Origin: UBA1413 sp037447215
Lineage (GTDB): Bacteria; Bacteroidota; Bacteroidia; Bacteroidales; Prolixibacteraceae
Direction of reading: 5' to 3'
DNA: 64,000 nucleotides
NCBI GenBank assembly: GCA_037447215.1
Contig: JBBIHB010000009.1
Coordinates: 1 to 64,000 of the forward strand
Both the position numbers and the translations under genes were made by a program. The notes under the pieces were generated by a model. It was not told the DNA's origin. It did not search any database and saw nothing but the letters and a program-made list of their open reading frames with translations. Below are positions 26,867 through 35,511 of the stretch, piece by piece (position 1 is the first letter of the stretch; each line of letters begins with the position of its first letter).

Positions 26867-27730
26867 CCGGAGCAAGCTGACCCCCAATTCGGATAAAAAT
26901 AAGCTGGATTTTGTGCAAATTTTTAAGAAAAAACGCGTGACATTCCGGCGTATATTGACCCCTTGCATAGATAACCCAATGGTATATGCATTTTCTTTTC
27001 GGGCTGCTGGCCAATGGGCCGGGCGTGCGGGGGCACAATTCGGTGTATTTTTCAACTTAAAAGTATACCATTTTATTTAAAATAAAAAGGGCAGTGAATG
27101 AGGGTTCCGGGGTACCCCGGAACCCTCATTCACTGGCGCCCGTATAGTTGTTTTGGCTCTCATTGTTTACCCATCATTTTTTTGTTTCTTTCAGCCGGTA
27201 TGATTCACCATTCATGTTTACAAGGTAAGCTTTGTAAGTCAACCGGTCGACCAGGGCAGCCGTTAGCACCGGATCGCCAAATATCTCTTCCCATCGGTCG
27301 AAACTAAGGTTGGTGGTTATGACAGTTGCTTTCCGGCCTGCCCTTAAAGATAAATGGTTGAAGAGCAATTCTGCGCCGTTTTTGTCAAACGAAACATATC
27401 CGAACTCGTCGCATATGACAAGGTAGTATTTTTCAAAGCGTGCTTCCAACTGGCGTAATGTACGGCCTGAGTGTGATTCCCTGAGCTGGTTAAGCTGTGT
27501 GGGGTTAAGCCCGGACGAGAACGTAAAATCGTATTGGTCCAGATCATGGTTCGAAGGCAACCGGGCCAGTTTCATCCGGAGGATTTCATGCTTGACATCG
27601 CGTTCCCGCACCTCATAGGAAAACAGATGGAACAGGAACTGGTCATAACTGGGACTATCCCTGGTAATCTCTTCCAACAGGGAGTGCAGATTGCCGGCAA
27701 TACCCGACAAGCGCAGCCCCTCCCATGTAT
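26867..27730 (-). mobile_element. decayed IS21-family fragment
   Basis: Between the S41 remnant and the UroD-like fragment lies sequence with an IstB remnant (27174-27735), a perfect 44-bp palindrome (27092-27135) and, at the low end, repeated GACCCC-type motifs (CTGACCCCCAATT at about 26877, TTGACCCC near 26968) of the kind seen at IS21-family ends. IstA is entirely missing, and IstB is truncated at its start and internally deleted. The element therefore cannot move. Exact ends are uncertain. Confidence 0.55.
27092..27135. repeat. perfect 44-bp palindrome
   Basis: The sequence from CAGTGAATGAGGGTTCCGGG to the centre GGTACC and out again is its own reverse complement over 44 bases. Base 27091 (G) does not pair with 27136 (G). 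It lies 39 bp beyond the IstB stop codon. It has no T run, so it is not a standard terminator. It could be a cruciform-forming site, a residual transposon end-to-end joint, or an assembly fold-back. Confidence 0.95.
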
Positions 27731-27735
27731 TGCCT
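27174..27735 (-). pseudogene. IstB-like transposition ATPase, truncated and missing Walker A
   Basis: Family residues are clear: SLLEEITRDSPSYDQFL, FSYEVRERD, then LRQLEARFEKYYLVICDEFG (Walker B: VICDE), LLFNHLSLRAGRKATVITTN and FDRWEEIFGDPVLTAALVDR. An in-frame jump near 27476 joins NQLRE directly to SHSGRTLRQ, so the usual Walker A segment (GPPGxGKT) and about 50-60 surrounding residues are missing. The true N-terminus is also lost: from 27735 upstream the sequence belongs to the UroD-like frame, although an IstB-frame ATG exists at 27818. The protein cannot bind ATP normally. Confidence 0.85.
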
Positions 27736-27828
27736 AAGATGGTAATCCTGCCATTGGTGTACCGAAACAGGCTGGCGGTCAGGCTTTCCCTTGTTGATGG
27801 CAGTCGGTATGCGTTCAATTGGTGTCAT
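27724..27828 (-). pseudogene. N-terminal fragment of a uroporphyrinogen-decarboxylase-like gene
   Basis: From an ATG at 27828 the minus strand reads MTPIERIPTAINKGKPDRQP and then VSVHQWQDYHLRQYMGG. This is the hallmark start of UroD/methyltransferase-family proteins (MTPxxR, KPDRxPV, HQW). Family similarity stops at the IstB junction near 27725, and the frame then ends at a TAG. The ATG lies 20 bp after the stop of the GH63-like gene on the same strand, so this was the next gene of PUL-A before the insertion sequence cut it. UroD-like proteins of this class often bind corrinoid or methyl donors; the function here is unknown. Confidence 0.5.
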
Positions 27829-27848
27829 AGATTCCGGTATTGGGCTGA

Positions 27849-29004
27849 TTATCTTTGGGGTTGATTAATATTTTGCACGTCTTCCATCATCCGATTAATG
27901 ATACCTGCCCAGATATAGGTTTTGTGGTGCCCACCCCAAAGATCGTCAGGACTGTAAAACTCCCACAGATTATGATCTTTTTCCAGTCGGTCGTACATTA
28001 CACTGGTCACCTTATCAACAAGTTCCTTAGCTTCCTTTTCATATCCATAATTCAAAAGTCCACGGAGGATAAGGTAGTTCCATTGTACCCAAACAGGGCC
28101 ATTCCAATATCCTTTATCGTTGTAATAAATGTCGTCGGCCGCCAGCGAAGGAATTCCATACTTTCTCCAGAATTTCGCGGGATCAAGCAAGTGCCCGATA
28201 ATCGCATTTGCTCTGCCCTGACATGCAATTCCAGCCCATAATGGCAGAAATCCTATGATTTCCATTCTTTTCAGGTCGTCTTTTTCTTTATAGGTGAAAC
28301 TATGGTCGTCTTTGTTAATGTTATAGTAAAATCCTGTTTTGGCATCCCAGCAATATTGATTAATAAGTTCAGCGCGTTTCTCATGGTCGGCTTTCCATTT
28401 TTCAGCTTCGATGTTTCGCCCTAACTCGCGTGCCATAGCTTCAAGAGATTTGGCTTCCATCACCAACATACAATTGAGGTCCAGAGCCTCAAAGTTAGCA
28501 GGCCATGCAACCTGATCCCAGACAGCGACAAGGGCATCGCGGACCGATTCAAGTACCGCATGTCCTCCCCATTCGCACAGCCCATCATTGTCTTTGTCGC
28601 GGTTCGACACATAGAACTCGTAAAACTTTACCGACGAAGCGTACATCTCCTCCAGGAACTGCCTGTCGCGGGTCATCAGGTAAACTTCATGGTTGAGCCA
28701 TGAATACCACGGGGCAGAAGAGGTAAGCTCACCATTGTATTCAATGATCTCATCCAGCCAGGAACCGGTCCTGTAATTGATGTAACCATTAGGGTACTGT
28801 CGTTGACGGTAAACCCTCTGGGAATTTATAGCACCAACCGGATCAATATTAGCATAAGCCAACATCACAATGCTTTCGTGAAAAACCTGTCCTCCATGCC
28901 CCCAACCCCAGGTAGGTTCGCGTGAAAACACGTAATAGTTATAATCCGACTTGGCTTCGGGTGGATAAAACTGTTGCCTCATCATATTGACACAACTCCA
29001 GTAA
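27849..29004 (-). CDS. GH63-like glycoside hydrolase, catalytic barrel (3' part of a gap-split gene)
   Basis: This is the C-terminal (alpha/alpha)6 barrel of one gene whose 5' part lies at 29015-30553 beyond a 10-N gap. The real frame begins before the ATG at 28985: the bases next to the gap read YWSCVNMMRQQFYPP. Hallmarks of the GH63/trehalase-like superfamily follow: YYVFSREPTWGWGHGGQV, SAPWYSW, GLCEWGG, WDQVAWP, and at the end GPVWVQWNYL and EFYSPDD. The pattern resembles mannosylglycerate hydrolase-type and related exo-glycosidases of the MGH1-like clan. The likely catalytic acids cannot be assigned with certainty. It is the last intact gene of the PUL-A operon. Confidence 0.82.
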
Positions 29005-29014
29005 NNNNNNNNNN
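29005..29014. other. assembly gap of 10 N
   Basis: The gap cuts the GH63-like gene. The 5' part ends ...IGFSDPRQE and the 3' part begins YWSCVN. In related proteins these segments are only a few residues apart, so the real gap is probably tens of bases rather than a long insertion. Ten Ns keep the two parts out of frame, so the true length is not 10. Confidence 0.95.
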
Positions 29015-30553
29015 TTCCTGCCTTGGGTCGCTAAAACCGATGTGCCTGACCTTATTAAGCATATCATTGTTGTGCTTTATATAAGGTTTTACGTCGATCT
29101 CCAGCAGTGAGGCGGCAACCTGGTACATACTGTCGCGGTTTTCGGTTTTTTTCAATGTTGAACGCAGCAACCTCAGTTTCTCAGTTTTACCGGGTTTCAG
29201 TACCAGGCTGTTTTTAAAGCCAAGGATGCGTATATTTTCCACAGGGGAATTCCGCTTTTCACCAGTCATCACATAATTATTGAAACTTTCACCCTCAATG
29301 TTCACCACTTCGCGTGAATGCATACCCATAGTGCCCCCGGCAATGCAGGCAACCACATATCCGCAGGTTTTCCCTTCGGGGATATCAGTGTCGTGAAAAA
29401 CCGTACCGGTCACATCTTTTGCAAGGAGTGAATAAATATGGTCAGGGTAAACCCGCCGGTAAACCGCGAAACTTTCAGCCCCTGTGGGATGCTCCCAATG
29501 CAGTTGCCCATTTTCAAGGCTGATTTGGGTAATAACCGGAAACGCTGTGTCTTTCAGGTGAATATCGGTCCGTGCCGAAGCGGAAGTGAAATTTCCAGGC
29601 GCAGTAGCCTGTAAGCCCGAAACTTCATTATAACCGGTTAACCTGAAGGTTTTTGCATCAGGGTTAATGTTTCCCCCCTCGATACGAAAATATCCACTGG
29701 CCTCAAACACTGGCTGCGAACTGCCCCATACGGGGCTGTTTTCGGTAACCATCCTGCTGTAATCATTGTTGACAATCAGTTGAAGCCTGTTAACAGGCGC
29801 GGTGCCGGGTATCCTTTCCCCTGCAGGTGAATAAATGCGCCCGTTAAGCTGCCTTACCGGTTTTGCCCCTAACAAAATAGCCGGGTGTACCATCGGAGAT
29901 TCGCCCTTCTCGCTGGTGAATGAATATGCCTGATCGGAATTACCCTTGATTAACAAAAGATTGCGGATACTATCGGCATAGGGTAACTGGTGTGAAAGAG
30001 TCCATTCGTCGGGGTATTCCTCGTGCGAAAAAGTAATCATCCGGTCCTCGCTCCCCGTTTCAAAGCTGTGATAGCCACGCAAATTGCTCCGCATAAAGGG
30101 GAACACCTCTATGAGGGCTTCGCCCGATGTGTTGTTTGTAACCGAAATATCGAGCCAGGCTGAACGTGACGAATAGGTGAAAAAGGTGGCTTCCACCTTT
30201 ATTCCCCCGAAAGGTTCAAAACCATACCTTACCATATCAGGATAGGAGGCGGTTATCACGGGAGGCTTGTGCATTTCACCGGTTTTATAGACCGTTTTTT
30301 CGCCCATTTTAAATGTTAGGCCAATATCGCCACCGGTATCGGTGATAAAATCAGCACCCAGGTCATCGTTGTCGTACCTGAAAGTGTAACCCTGGTCTAA
30401 AATAAACTCAGAGCGCTCCTGCGCGGCAGCATAGATGGTATATAACGGAAACTCCTTGCCAGCCTGCAGGTTGGCCAACCAGGGGGTATTGTTCCTGCAA
30501 GCTGCCAGCAAGACAATACCACCTGCAAGGAGATACAGGACATGTTTCTTCAT
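29015..30553 (-). CDS. GH63-like glycoside hydrolase, N-terminal domains (5' part of a gap-split gene)
   Basis: The ATG at 30553 (an in-frame GTG lies 6 bp earlier) opens a lipoprotein signal with lipobox LLAAC (MKKHVLYLLAGGIVLLAAC). Residues from about 25 to 260 form a beta-sandwich N domain (YTFRYDNDDLGADFITDTGG), and the later part an Ig/Fn3-like insertion (about 300-420, TGYNEVSGLQA). The protein then enters the catalytic barrel, which is interrupted by the gap at 29014. The split at 28982-29014 is an assembly artefact, not two genes. It starts 10 bp after the GH127 gene, so it is co-transcribed with it. Confidence 0.8.
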
Positions 30554-30563
30554 ACCCACGGAT

Positions 30564-32579
30564 TCAAGGCATTGTCCTCACCACGGGGAACTGGGCAATA
30601 CGAAGGGTTGTGCAGCCATAAGGTATCAGGGTGATTTCCTGCGGAGCATCGGTTTTGAGCTGGTATTGCGAGCTATATGGCAAGGGGCCGGTTGAACCAT
30701 TGTACAAGGCCCAGAACGGTATCACCACCCCCTGGGCTTTGATCTCAACGGGGCAATTCTCGTGGTTCCACGGATAGGAACCTGCCGGAACATCGCGTTT
30801 CACCACCCTGAAGTTTTCTTCAAGTTTGGTAAGTGCTGACTCAATCAAACCAAAATTCCACGGTGTGGTCGGGTGTACTTCGTAATAGAACTCCCCAAAG
30901 CGGTCGTCGTTTTTTATGCGCTCCCAACGTTCCCCGATCTTCAGGGCAAAGGTAAGCGGTCCACGCTCAACGGTCACCGAGTTCTCATGCCAGCGCTCGT
31001 TGTGCAGTTTCATTGGCAGGACAAGTTCCACCTTGTCGCCGTTCTTCCACTCGCGCCTGACCCTGATAATCTGGTTGCCGGTGTATTCGTCCCACACCGT
31101 CCCGTTAATGCGCACTGTGGCGTGGCTGCACCACGCCGGGATCCGCAGGTGGAAGGGGAACCTCACCGTTTTGGGTGTCTTTACCGTGAAGGTGATGGTT
31201 TCATCAAACGGGTACCCGGTTTCCTCCTTTATTTCAACGGTTGTCCCATCGGCCACTTTCAGTGCCACCGACGATGGGGCATACACCAGTGCTGCCACGC
31301 CCTGGTCGGCAGTGGCATACCACAGGTTCTGGGTGAACTTGGGCCAGCCCTGGTGCATGTTCGAGGTGCAGCAAGGATAGCCGGTAAGCACGCCAAACAA
31401 CTGGTCGGTGCCTTCGTAGGCGGTGTTAAAGTTGCGTGGTATGCGCGACACCAACACCTGGTTGGCCTGCTGGTAATACTGGCGGCTGTCGAAATTGTCG
31501 GTTATCTGGGTAGGCAGGGCGTTGTAAGCCACCTTTTCGAGGTGGTCGGCAAATTCCACTTCGCCTGTGATGGGCAAAATAGTCTCCATCGAGAACATCA
31601 TCTCAACAGCCGTGCAAAGCTCCGATCCCTGGGTGGGGTTGTTGCCGTGCATCAGCTCATCGCCGCCAAAAAGGCCATGCGCCAGGCCGTGGTAGGTGCG
31701 CAGGTCGGCAAGCCCTTTCCTGACCGATTCAACATATTTAGGTTTCTTGCTCTGCTGGTAATACACTATTGGCGCTTTCATGGCCTGCCCCACATTTACG
31801 CAATGCAAGCCCCACTGGCGTGTCAGCTCACCTTCAAGGAAGGCGCCAGTCCAGTCGTAGGTCTGGTGGTTGATCAGCTCAGCAAGGTTGAGCAGGAACT
31901 TTTCGCCGGTAATGTTATACAGCCAGTAAACTACAGCCAGGTTGTCGGCACCGCGGAACATGCCCCAGCGTGTCCAGTTGTTGAGCGGCTTAGCAGGCAG
32001 TTCCCTGAGCTGGTAACGAAAATAGTTGAGCATCAGGGTGATGACCCTCTCGTCGTTGGTGGCCGAATAGTATTGTTGCAGTATTTTGAGCATTACCATC
32101 TTGGGCCACCAGTCGTGGGCGTTATTACGTTGCAGTCCCGGTTCGGGCCCGCGGTCAATATCGGGGCCAAAATAACCATCGGCCTTCTGGCTCTGAAGCG
32201 CCCATTCAACCCATGGCTTGGTTTTCCCGATCAGCGCCTTGTCGTTCAGAATGTAAGCCAGCGGTAGCAAACCGTCAATCCAGTAGGGGCCGCGTTCCCA
32301 CACGTCGCCGTCGCCCCCAAGCCAGCCATTGCGCTTGCCCATAACGGCTTCATAGGTGGTGTCGAGGTTGCCCGTGAGGCCGGTCTTCTGGCTCTCAAGT
32401 TGTAGTTTTAGCCAACCCTCGGCTTTTATGGCCCCGAGGGGCAGCTCCATGTATGGTTTTTGGAGCAATGGCTCACGGTTGTTCATATAATGTCCGGTTA
32501 CACCGATCGGTGCCTGTCCCTGAACAAGTGTTATCACACTTGTTGTTGCAAAAGTTAAAATGATTTTACGGAAGTTCAT
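30564..32579 (-). CDS. GH127 (DUF1680) beta-L-arabinofuranosidase-like enzyme
   Basis: A 671-residue secreted protein with signal peptide (about residues 1-22, ending VQGQA). The zinc-thiolate site of GH127 is complete: E-x-C in SELCTAVEMMF and two adjacent cysteines C403-C404 in YPCCTSNMHQG, one of which is the catalytic nucleophile in characterised enzymes. The barrel is followed by beta-sandwich domains (LRIPAWCSHATVRING). Characterised GH127 enzymes remove beta-L-arabinofuranosyl units from plant or hydroxyproline-rich glycoproteins, and related clans act on other furanosides. Its neighbours GH172 and the large barrel proteins support a furanoside-rich target. Confidence 0.9.
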   Translation of the reverse strand: MNFRKIILTFATTSVITLVQGQAPIGVTGHYMNNREPLLQKPYMELPLGAIKAEGWLKLQLESQKTGLTGNLDTTYEAVMGKRNGWLGGDGDVWERGPYWIDGLLPLAYILNDKALIGKTKPWVEWALQSQKADGYFGPDIDRGPEPGLQRNNAHDWWPKMVMLKILQQYYSATNDERVITLMLNYFRYQLRELPAKPLNNWTRWGMFRGADNLAVVYWLYNITGEKFLLNLAELINHQTYDWTGAFLEGELTRQWGLHCVNVGQAMKAPIVYYQQSKKPKYVESVRKGLADLRTYHGLAHGLFGGDELMHGNNPTQGSELCTAVEMMFSMETILPITGEVEFADHLEKVAYNALPTQITDNFDSRQYYQQANQVLVSRIPRNFNTAYEGTDQLFGVLTGYPCCTSNMHQGWPKFTQNLWYATADQGVAALVYAPSSVALKVADGTTVEIKEETGYPFDETITFTVKTPKTVRFPFHLRIPAWCSHATVRINGTVWDEYTGNQIIRVRREWKNGDKVELVLPMKLHNERWHENSVTVERGPLTFALKIGERWERIKNDDRFGEFYYEVHPTTPWNFGLIESALTKLEENFRVVKRDVPAGSYPWNHENCPVEIKAQGVVIPFWALYNGSTGPLPYSSQYQLKTDAPQEITLIPYGCTTLRIAQFPVVRTMP

Positions 32580-32597
32580 GTCTATTTTTTTGATTAA

Positions 32598-35432
32598 TTA
32601 TTGTGCATCTTTTACGCAACGGAAGCCAACGGTGGCATTTCGCTCAAATCCTTCAGAAACCCTGAGCAGGTGTTGCCGGTGGTGCAGTTCGCGGGGACCG
32701 CCCTGCACATACCACCAACTGGATGATGGCTTAAAGAAGCTCCCTCCCTTCAGGATGATGTAGCGGTAGCTACCACTTGCATATACATCATTGGTAAGTT
32801 GCCACACGCACCCGCTAAGGTCTTGTAAGCCAAACGGATTGGCACCTTTCGGATAACTACCAACTGCATAGGGCTTGCCATCGCCAAGGTTCGCATGTTT
32901 TGGGTTAATGCCTTCGATATTCGTTACGGTAAGGGTGTTGGTAACATACTGCTGCACCCTTTTCACCGGTTTCTTCTGGTACCACGGCCATTCGTTCAAC
33001 TTGCTGGTCTGGGCGGCATATTGCCACTCGATTTCGGTGGGGAGCCTTTTCCCTGCCCATGCTGCATAAGCAATAGCATCTTCGTAGGATACGTAAGTCA
33101 TCGGAAATTTCTCCTGCCCTTTGGGAATACTCCCATTGACCCAATTCTTCAGGAAATTGCTCTCATCCTTTGGCTTATAACCCGATGCATCCAAAAACTC
33201 CTTAAACTGTTGGTTGGTCACCGGGTGAATGTCCATAAAATAAGCAGGCATATCAAAGGTGACCCCTTCGTTGTCTTTGGGATAGGGGATAAAATTATCG
33301 CCATGCGATGATTTGAACAAAAACTGCCCCTTTGGGATTTTCACCATCCCATCCGGGGGATTGGCTGTAACCGGTGTTTTTTCAGGATTGCTGATCAGAC
33401 GGGGGGTTCCGGGGATAATTTCAATTACCCTCTGGTCAATAAGAATATTACTTTCGAAAAGCTGGATGATAAACCTTCCCTCGAACCTTCCGAATTGCTC
33501 CATTAGCCGGATGGAATGTTCACCAGGCGACAGGGTGAGGGGTTTCTTTGTATAATCGGGAACGCTGGCCCAAATCCGTATTTTGTTGCCCTTTGTTGCA
33601 CTGACTCTTAAAATATCGCTTTGACGGGAAACCTTAAGCAAAACGGGGAATTCAGCTAGGCATCCCACAGCACCTTCGTTGTTGGTACCCAGCCATGATT
33701 TATTGAAAGCTTCGGTTTCCACCTCTACCAGCCATTTGTTGTTTTCCTGTTTTGGTACAAGCTCCCGGTGGTTCCAAAGGTCAACAAAATGGAAGCCATC
33801 GCGTGGTTCAACTTCAAAAAGATGCCCTTTGTACCCTTCGGGGATGAGGCTGTAAATGGTGTAAACGGTTTTTTCTTCTGTATTCCACCGGTTCACCCAG
33901 ATGTTATCTTGTGTAGTGGGGATTAATGGGACATAATCATGCGATACAAAGTTGGTAGAATTTTCACGCAGAATTCGGGTTGTCAGTCCCCAGTAACGAT
34001 ATTGTTCTTCTGCCCACTCTGGTTTCCCAGGTGCAAATATGTTCATTTCAGTGCCATAGCCATTGAAAAAGGCCACATTGTATTCCCTTCTGATAGGCTC
34101 TTTGAAGAGTTCGGCCACACGGAAAATGGAGAAATCGGGTTTGATAAATTTGTTAAGGTTTAGCATCGGGCAGTAATACAAGGCATTGTGGACCCTTCCC
34201 GACACGATTCCCTGCATATCGCGTGGCACTGCCATTCCTTCGCTATACAACACCACCCCGGGCTTTACCGAATCGGCTGCATCCTGAAGTTCCTCGCTTG
34301 ATTCGCCCATGGTGTCGAGGACAACTCCATCGGCACCTGATTCTCTTATTATATCAGCCATTCCATCTGTATGGCTTTCCTCGCGGGTACTTTCGTCCCA
34401 TGGGTTATAACAGATAAATAACTTTGAGTTATAGGTGTTACACATTCGGGCTAAGCGGCTAATTTGTTCCATACCACCCGGCAGGTCACGGAAGAGGTCC
34501 CACTGGTTGCGCTGATCGAGGCCCAGAGTTGGCCAGGTAGGCCAGATACCGATAAAATCATCCCCTCCATATAACTGTAATCCTTTTTTGACAAAATCTT
34601 CGAGGTGAAATTTTCCGTCGGTGTAGTCGTAATAATAGTTGTCCCAGGTTTGTATTAGGTGCGACACATAGGCATGGCGTACCCATTTCAGGTCGTCACG
34701 CTCGAACAGGGAGTTGTCGAAAGCACCAGGCTCGACATCAAAAAGTTTACGGTTTTGGAAGAGCAGTCTGAGCCCTTCCTGCCATTCGCCAGTGAAAAAA
34801 TCGGCCCAAAAGGTATATTTCACACTTCCTCCGGGGTTTAGTTCCGTTTCAAACCTTCGGCGCTTGCCATTTTCAATGCTTTCACGGTCGCGGCGGGTAA
34901 GTGCGCACACTTTTCTTCCACCAGGAAGTTCGATGGCTGAAAAGCCAAGTTCCCAGGCGTTGTCGGGAACAATCACGTTGACCGGTTCAAAACCCGGCCT
35001 GAACAGGTGTGTCCGCGACAGGCCATGTTTCCCTTTTCCTGTAATATATACATGGTTGGCCGATTCGCCCATTGGCACCACATTGTGCAGCCACACGGTA
35101 TCCTGCGAAAGATTGGTAAACTTTATCTCCACCTTTGCACCATGGGCATAATCAATGGTTTTGTATGACAGTTCAACCACTCCGGGGATTGTGTTCTTGC
35201 CACCGGCTTCAATGGCATCGAGCGATGTGTAAGGAGTTTCGCCGATTATAAACGATACCAGCGGCATAGGTTTCGATGGTTTATGCTGATCGAAGGAGGC
35301 TATGGCTAATCCTTTATCACTGCTGATGGTGATTGTTTTTATTGGTTGTGATGATGCACCATAAAATTGTAGAATAAATATAAAAGTAAACAGAACTGTA
35401 GTCCACGTTTTAAGCTTGAATGAATTTCCCAT
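32598..35432 (-). CDS. glycosidase-like barrel fused to an FGE-fold domain without catalytic cysteines
   Basis: A 944-residue exported protein. The start chosen is MGNSFKLKTWTTVLF, with a signal peptide to about residue 29. Residues ~30-230 form a beta-rich N domain. Residues ~235-490 have glycosidase-like barrel features, such as GGDDFIGIWPTW, DQRNQWDLFRDLPGG, DGVVLDTMGESS and GVVLYSEGMAVP, but belong to no glycosidase family I can name. A beta region follows, and from ~690 a formylglycine-generating-enzyme (SUMF1/FGE) fold with GANPFGLQDLSGCVWQLTND and TVGFRC. At the FGE active site GGSYMCHRSYC the sequence is GGSFFKPSSSW, so both catalytic cysteines are replaced (K and W). It cannot be a sulfatase maturase. 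It is a close paralogue of the next protein. Confidence 0.78.
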   Translation of the reverse strand: MGNSFKLKTWTTVLFTFIFILQFYGASSQPIKTITISSDKGLAIASFDQHKPSKPMPLVSFIIGETPYTSLDAIEAGGKNTIPGVVELSYKTIDYAHGAKVEIKFTNLSQDTVWLHNVVPMGESANHVYITGKGKHGLSRTHLFRPGFEPVNVIVPDNAWELGFSAIELPGGRKVCALTRRDRESIENGKRRRFETELNPGGSVKYTFWADFFTGEWQEGLRLLFQNRKLFDVEPGAFDNSLFERDDLKWVRHAYVSHLIQTWDNYYYDYTDGKFHLEDFVKKGLQLYGGDDFIGIWPTWPTLGLDQRNQWDLFRDLPGGMEQISRLARMCNTYNSKLFICYNPWDESTREESHTDGMADIIRESGADGVVLDTMGESSEELQDAADSVKPGVVLYSEGMAVPRDMQGIVSGRVHNALYYCPMLNLNKFIKPDFSIFRVAELFKEPIRREYNVAFFNGYGTEMNIFAPGKPEWAEEQYRYWGLTTRILRENSTNFVSHDYVPLIPTTQDNIWVNRWNTEEKTVYTIYSLIPEGYKGHLFEVEPRDGFHFVDLWNHRELVPKQENNKWLVEVETEAFNKSWLGTNNEGAVGCLAEFPVLLKVSRQSDILRVSATKGNKIRIWASVPDYTKKPLTLSPGEHSIRLMEQFGRFEGRFIIQLFESNILIDQRVIEIIPGTPRLISNPEKTPVTANPPDGMVKIPKGQFLFKSSHGDNFIPYPKDNEGVTFDMPAYFMDIHPVTNQQFKEFLDASGYKPKDESNFLKNWVNGSIPKGQEKFPMTYVSYEDAIAYAAWAGKRLPTEIEWQYAAQTSKLNEWPWYQKKPVKRVQQYVTNTLTVTNIEGINPKHANLGDGKPYAVGSYPKGANPFGLQDLSGCVWQLTNDVYASGSYRYIILKGGSFFKPSSSWWYVQGGPRELHHRQHLLRVSEGFERNATVGFRCVKDAQ

Positions 35433-35511
35433 ATCTATTAAAAAAACTAAATTTATCTTGTTCTCTAAAATTTTTTCCACTCTGATTCTTTACCATTTTA
35501 GAAGAGGTAAT

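Noticed and set aside
26720..27055. A 111-residue gene on the minus strand
   Set aside because: Its first ~60 residues come from IS-like non-coding sequence and its C-terminus is an S41 fragment ending at an internal stop. There is no coherent protein.
27092..27135. The palindrome as a terminator or CRISPR repeat
   Set aside because: There is no T run after the stem, and no repeated copies with spacers are seen. No cas-like gene occurs in the window.
27174..27818. Intact IstB with start at 27818
   Set aside because: The first ~28 residues are a frame overlapping the UroD-like fragment and show no IstB pattern; the Walker A region is missing. It is a remnant.
30873..32267. A 464-residue open frame on the plus strand inside the GH127 gene
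   Set aside because: It lies wholly antisense to a well-supported GH127 enzyme with its E-x-C and CC active-site residues, shows no domain, and has the odd composition typical of a shadow frame in GC-richer coding DNA.
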